Program-made: the position numbers and the translations under genes
Source: Dasypus novemcinctus
Lineage: Eukaryota > Chordata > Mammalia > Cingulata > Dasypodidae
NCBI RefSeq assembly: GCF_030445035.2
Contig: NC_080680.1
Coordinates: 52,527,212 to 52,591,211, forward strand
DNA: 64,000 bases
Direction of reading: 5' to 3'
Shown here: in pieces, positions 61,405 to 64,000 of the stretch
How the letters are laid out: each line of letters opens with the position of its first letter
Numbering within the stretch: the first letter of the stretch is position 1
Notes under the pieces: model-generated
What the model saw: only the letters and a program-made list of their open reading frames with translations
Database searches by the model: none
What the model was told of the DNA's origin: nothing

Positions 61405-62055
61405 AAGCTGGTATGTTCACTAAATGAAAGATGTCAGAGTTTCATTTTTTGTCTTTGAATGAACAGTATAACAAGTATATCCATTAAAATATTTAAATAA
61501 TTAATATTTTAATAACCCTTAGCCTTACTATTCCTAAACCATTCTCCCTATGGCTATAATATGAAATATTTGGTAGGTACCTAAGAAATGAGAGAGGATC
61601 CCAATAATAACTCCTGCCATTGTTGAATACTACAGGAAAATTACAATGAAACTCCCTATAAAAGTATGCCTATATAGTTAATTTGTCCTCCAAATCAAGA
61701 TGCTTTTGAGAGCGAAAGAAACATTATTAATAATCACACCAGGAACAGAGGCTTAAACTGAGATTGTCCTGGGAAATTCAGGGCATAATATGACCCTACC
61801 TATTTACACATACGTCTATATATTGCAAATTTTTGCATAAACAAGGAGAAAATGTGTAAGAATATATACCAGGGTGTGAATTGCCTACCATAGAAGATGA
61901 ATTGGACACAGTGGTGGGAAGAAAATTATTGCATTGTTTTATGACCCATAAAAACAAATTTATTGCTTTTGAAATTTGAAATACCATTAAAAATTAAAAA
62001 TAGAAATGATTTTTAAAAGAGCTTTCAACAATTTTAAGATACAAGTAGTAAATGT
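61405..62055. other. Unique sequence, no gene seen
   Basis: No supported feature. Confidence 0.5.
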
Positions 62056-62059
62056 TTCA

Positions 62060-62190
62060 CTTCAAGATGAGGAAATTAAAGTAAAATGTTGAAATAAACA
62101 TTTCCCAAGTATACACAGTGAGTAAGTTGCAGAGCTGGGACCGAAGCATGTGCCAGTAAGCGTTATACCACACTGCTCCTGCTTATATTC
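62060..62190 (-). repeat. MIR fragment, antisense
   Basis: 'caagatgaggaaattaaag', 'cagtgagtaagttgcagagc' and 'accacactgctcctgctt' match the antisense MIR core and 5' region. Confidence 0.78.
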
Positions 62191-62697
62191 CCCATGAGAA
62201 GAGATCTTAGTTGAACATCGCCTGAATTCATGCTTCTCCATTATAAATAACAGATAAAGCTCCTTTGACAATTTCAATTATCAGAATTTTGTCTTTAGGG
62301 AATTCATAAATTAAGAACAGCATTCTATGCATCTATTATTAGTATAATCCTCTGTGGCATGCATCTCATAAATACTGTGCAAATGTTTTCTCAAGTTGGA
62401 GTAGCCAGTTTATTCCAGTATATGTAAATTATAAACTCTTTACTAATCTTAAACATATACCATTGCTTTAATTTTTAGAAAATTCAAATTTTCACTCATG
62501 TTCATGGAAATATAGCATTAAAGCATATTTAAATAAACATCAAATGAGAATATTTAATGTAACTGTAAACTTTGTTACCTATAAACTTTATGTTATGACT
62601 AATATAAATTAAGCATCTTTATTGTTAAGAGATGGTTTGGTTTCTGTGAAAATGAGAATATTTTGACTTATTAGAAGACATTTCTTTTCTTTCTTTC

Positions 62698-62902
62698 TTT
62701 TTTTTTTTTTTTTGCATTGGCTGCTTTATTGACAGGCTTGTGACTGTTAGCTGTCCACTTCTCATATTGTGACTGTTAGCTGTCCACTTCTCAGCCCTTG
62801 ACCTCTTCTACAAAAGCAACTACAGGTACAACGAGACTGCCCATGAACACTAGTGCACTGGCTCCCTGCCAGGGCCTGGCCAAGAGGCCTGTGGGACTAT
62901 AT
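62698..62902 (-). pseudogene. Processed retrocopy of an mRNA 3' end, parent unidentified
   Basis: Poly(T) at 62698-62713 followed by a reversed AATAAA (62725-62730) means a polyadenylated minus-strand transcript was copied in. 'gacatttcttt' (62677-62687) and 'gacatatttcttt' (62903-62915) are a near-match target duplication. Read on the minus strand, a short frame ending at the TGA 62793-62791 includes ALVFMGSLVVPVVAF, which looks like the membrane C-terminus of a small protein. A 27-bp stretch of the 3' UTR is duplicated in tandem (62738-62764 and 62767-62793), spanning that stop. I do not recognise the parent gene. The copy is 5'-truncated and not expected to function. Confidence 0.65.
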
Positions 62903-62915
62903 GACATATTTCTTT

Positions 62916-63515
62916 ATTGGATTGTATAGACCATTTTTTCTATCATAATACAAAAAGTTATGAGAAATCAATTATAGTTAAAGCCAAGAGCAAAAGCCAG
63001 AAGATTCTACTTTCTCGTGCATGTTTTAGTTACACACACATCATTTTCAATACTCCCCTTCACCCCAAGGAAGACTTATACAGTAGAATTTAAGATTCAT
63101 TTAAAAGGTAGTTAGCATGACTTTACCGTTCACAAAGATCCATGTGAATAGAGCATAGGGGGATAGTCACCTGGAGTCTACCAAATGGGGACATTATAGA
63201 GAGCCATTTCCTGCCCTAGGATCCCAAGGGAGAGAGAATGAATATCTGAATTTGGATACATACAGACTCAAGAGAGCATGCCCTGACTAGAGCTGTTACT
63301 TTTGTTGGAGGGACACAACAGTCCTTGACAATTCGGCAAGAAGATAATTAGAAAATAAATACTGTGGCCTCAATTTCCCTACATCAAGCCAGAAGGCAAA
63401 GGAGGCCATTGATGGAATCCACCTATTTCAGCCTCCAGAGACAAAGGGGTGGAGAGGTCTGGATTGGCAAAGAAAGGTAGTACACTTCCTAAAACCAGAG
63501 CTTACTTTTGATATA
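62916..63515. other. Unique sequence, no gene seen
   Basis: No supported feature. Confidence 0.5.
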
Positions 63516-63519
63516 TGGT

Positions 63520-63925
63520 TGATGGAAGATTGAATTATGTACCCCAGATATATGTTCTTAATATTAATCCCATTCCTTCTGGGTGTGACCCCATTGAAAA
63601 TAGGACTTTTTTAAGATGTTATTTTTAGTTAAGATGTGGTGAACTGAGTCAGAATGGATCTTAATCCTATTACTGTAGGCCTCCTTATAAGGAGAAAGCC
63701 ACAGGGAGGAGTCAAAAGAAGCTAGTCAGTGGAACAGGAAGATAAAGGAGAAGTCATTACCATGTGACTGAAAAACCAAGGAACCCAAGGATTGCTGGCC
63801 AGTCAGATTGATACCAACCCTGGGCAAATGGAAATCTTTTAGCCTCTGAAACTGTGAACCAATAAATTGTTTGTATGCCAACCCATCGTGTGATATTTGT
63901 TTTAGCAGCCTGGAAATTAAGAAAG
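63520..63925 (+). mobile_element. Solo LTR, family A
   Basis: 'gaagattgaattatgtacccc', 'cttctgggtgtgacccc', 'atcttaatcctattactgtagg' and 'gaaccaataaattgtttgtatgcc' give the family-A order. It ends 'agcagcctggaaattaag'. Edges are slightly eroded and no target duplication is clear. Confidence 0.78.
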
Positions 63926-64000
63926 GTTCTAGAATTTTTGTATCTAATAACCCCTCTTAAAATTATTCAAGCCTATTGGAAATGTGTTCAAACTGTAGCA

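Overview
This looks like mammalian nuclear DNA from an armadillo, most likely Dasypus novemcinctus or a close relative. The main evidence is five copies of a tRNA-Ala-like SINE of the DAS-SINE type known from Dasypus. They sit with ancient mammalian repeats (MIR, L2, MLT1-type LTRs), several related solo LTRs ending in 'aaactaaaaca'-like sequence, and L1 elements whose 3' UTRs resemble one another. Base composition is AT-rich and introns or gene-desert sequence dominates. There is no bacterial or viral gene organisation. The species call is an inference from repeat families.

Layout. 1-17.4 kb is AT-rich, mostly unique sequence with a few MIRs and one DAS-SINE inserted inside a MIR. 17.88-18.50 kb is the only CpG island. 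On the minus strand it carries a textbook splice donor (CAG|GTGAGT) immediately after an ATG-CAG, so I read it as the promoter and first exon of an unidentified gene transcribed leftward. 18.5-26 kb is mostly unique, with an L1 3' end and an ERVL-like LTR. 26.0-30.4 kb is one L1-type insertion with recognisable ends and a target-site duplication. It keeps a two-monomer 5' UTR, a broken ORF1 and only the C-terminal part of ORF2 (HAL1-like architecture). 30.4-42.5 kb holds solo LTRs, an ERV1-type LTR with a primer-binding-site-like sequence, SINEs, MIRs and L2. 42.8-47.4 kb holds three degraded L1 pieces. 47.8-52.3 kb is mostly unique. 52.3-56.2 kb is a second, older ORF2-deleted L1 with a nested hAT-like MITE. 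56.2-64 kb has LTRs, SINEs, MIRs, a candidate minus-strand exon at 58.8 kb and a small processed retrocopy at 62.7 kb.

I found no complete protein-coding gene. Nearly all open reading frames are chance frames, CpG-island frames or fragments of retrotransposons. No novel biochemical system is visible. The most informative features are the two ORF1-plus-truncated-ORF2 L1 elements, the tandem repeats in both UTRs of the younger one, the CpG-island first exon, and two unexplained local duplications (30.8/32.9 kb and 47.8/48.35 kb).
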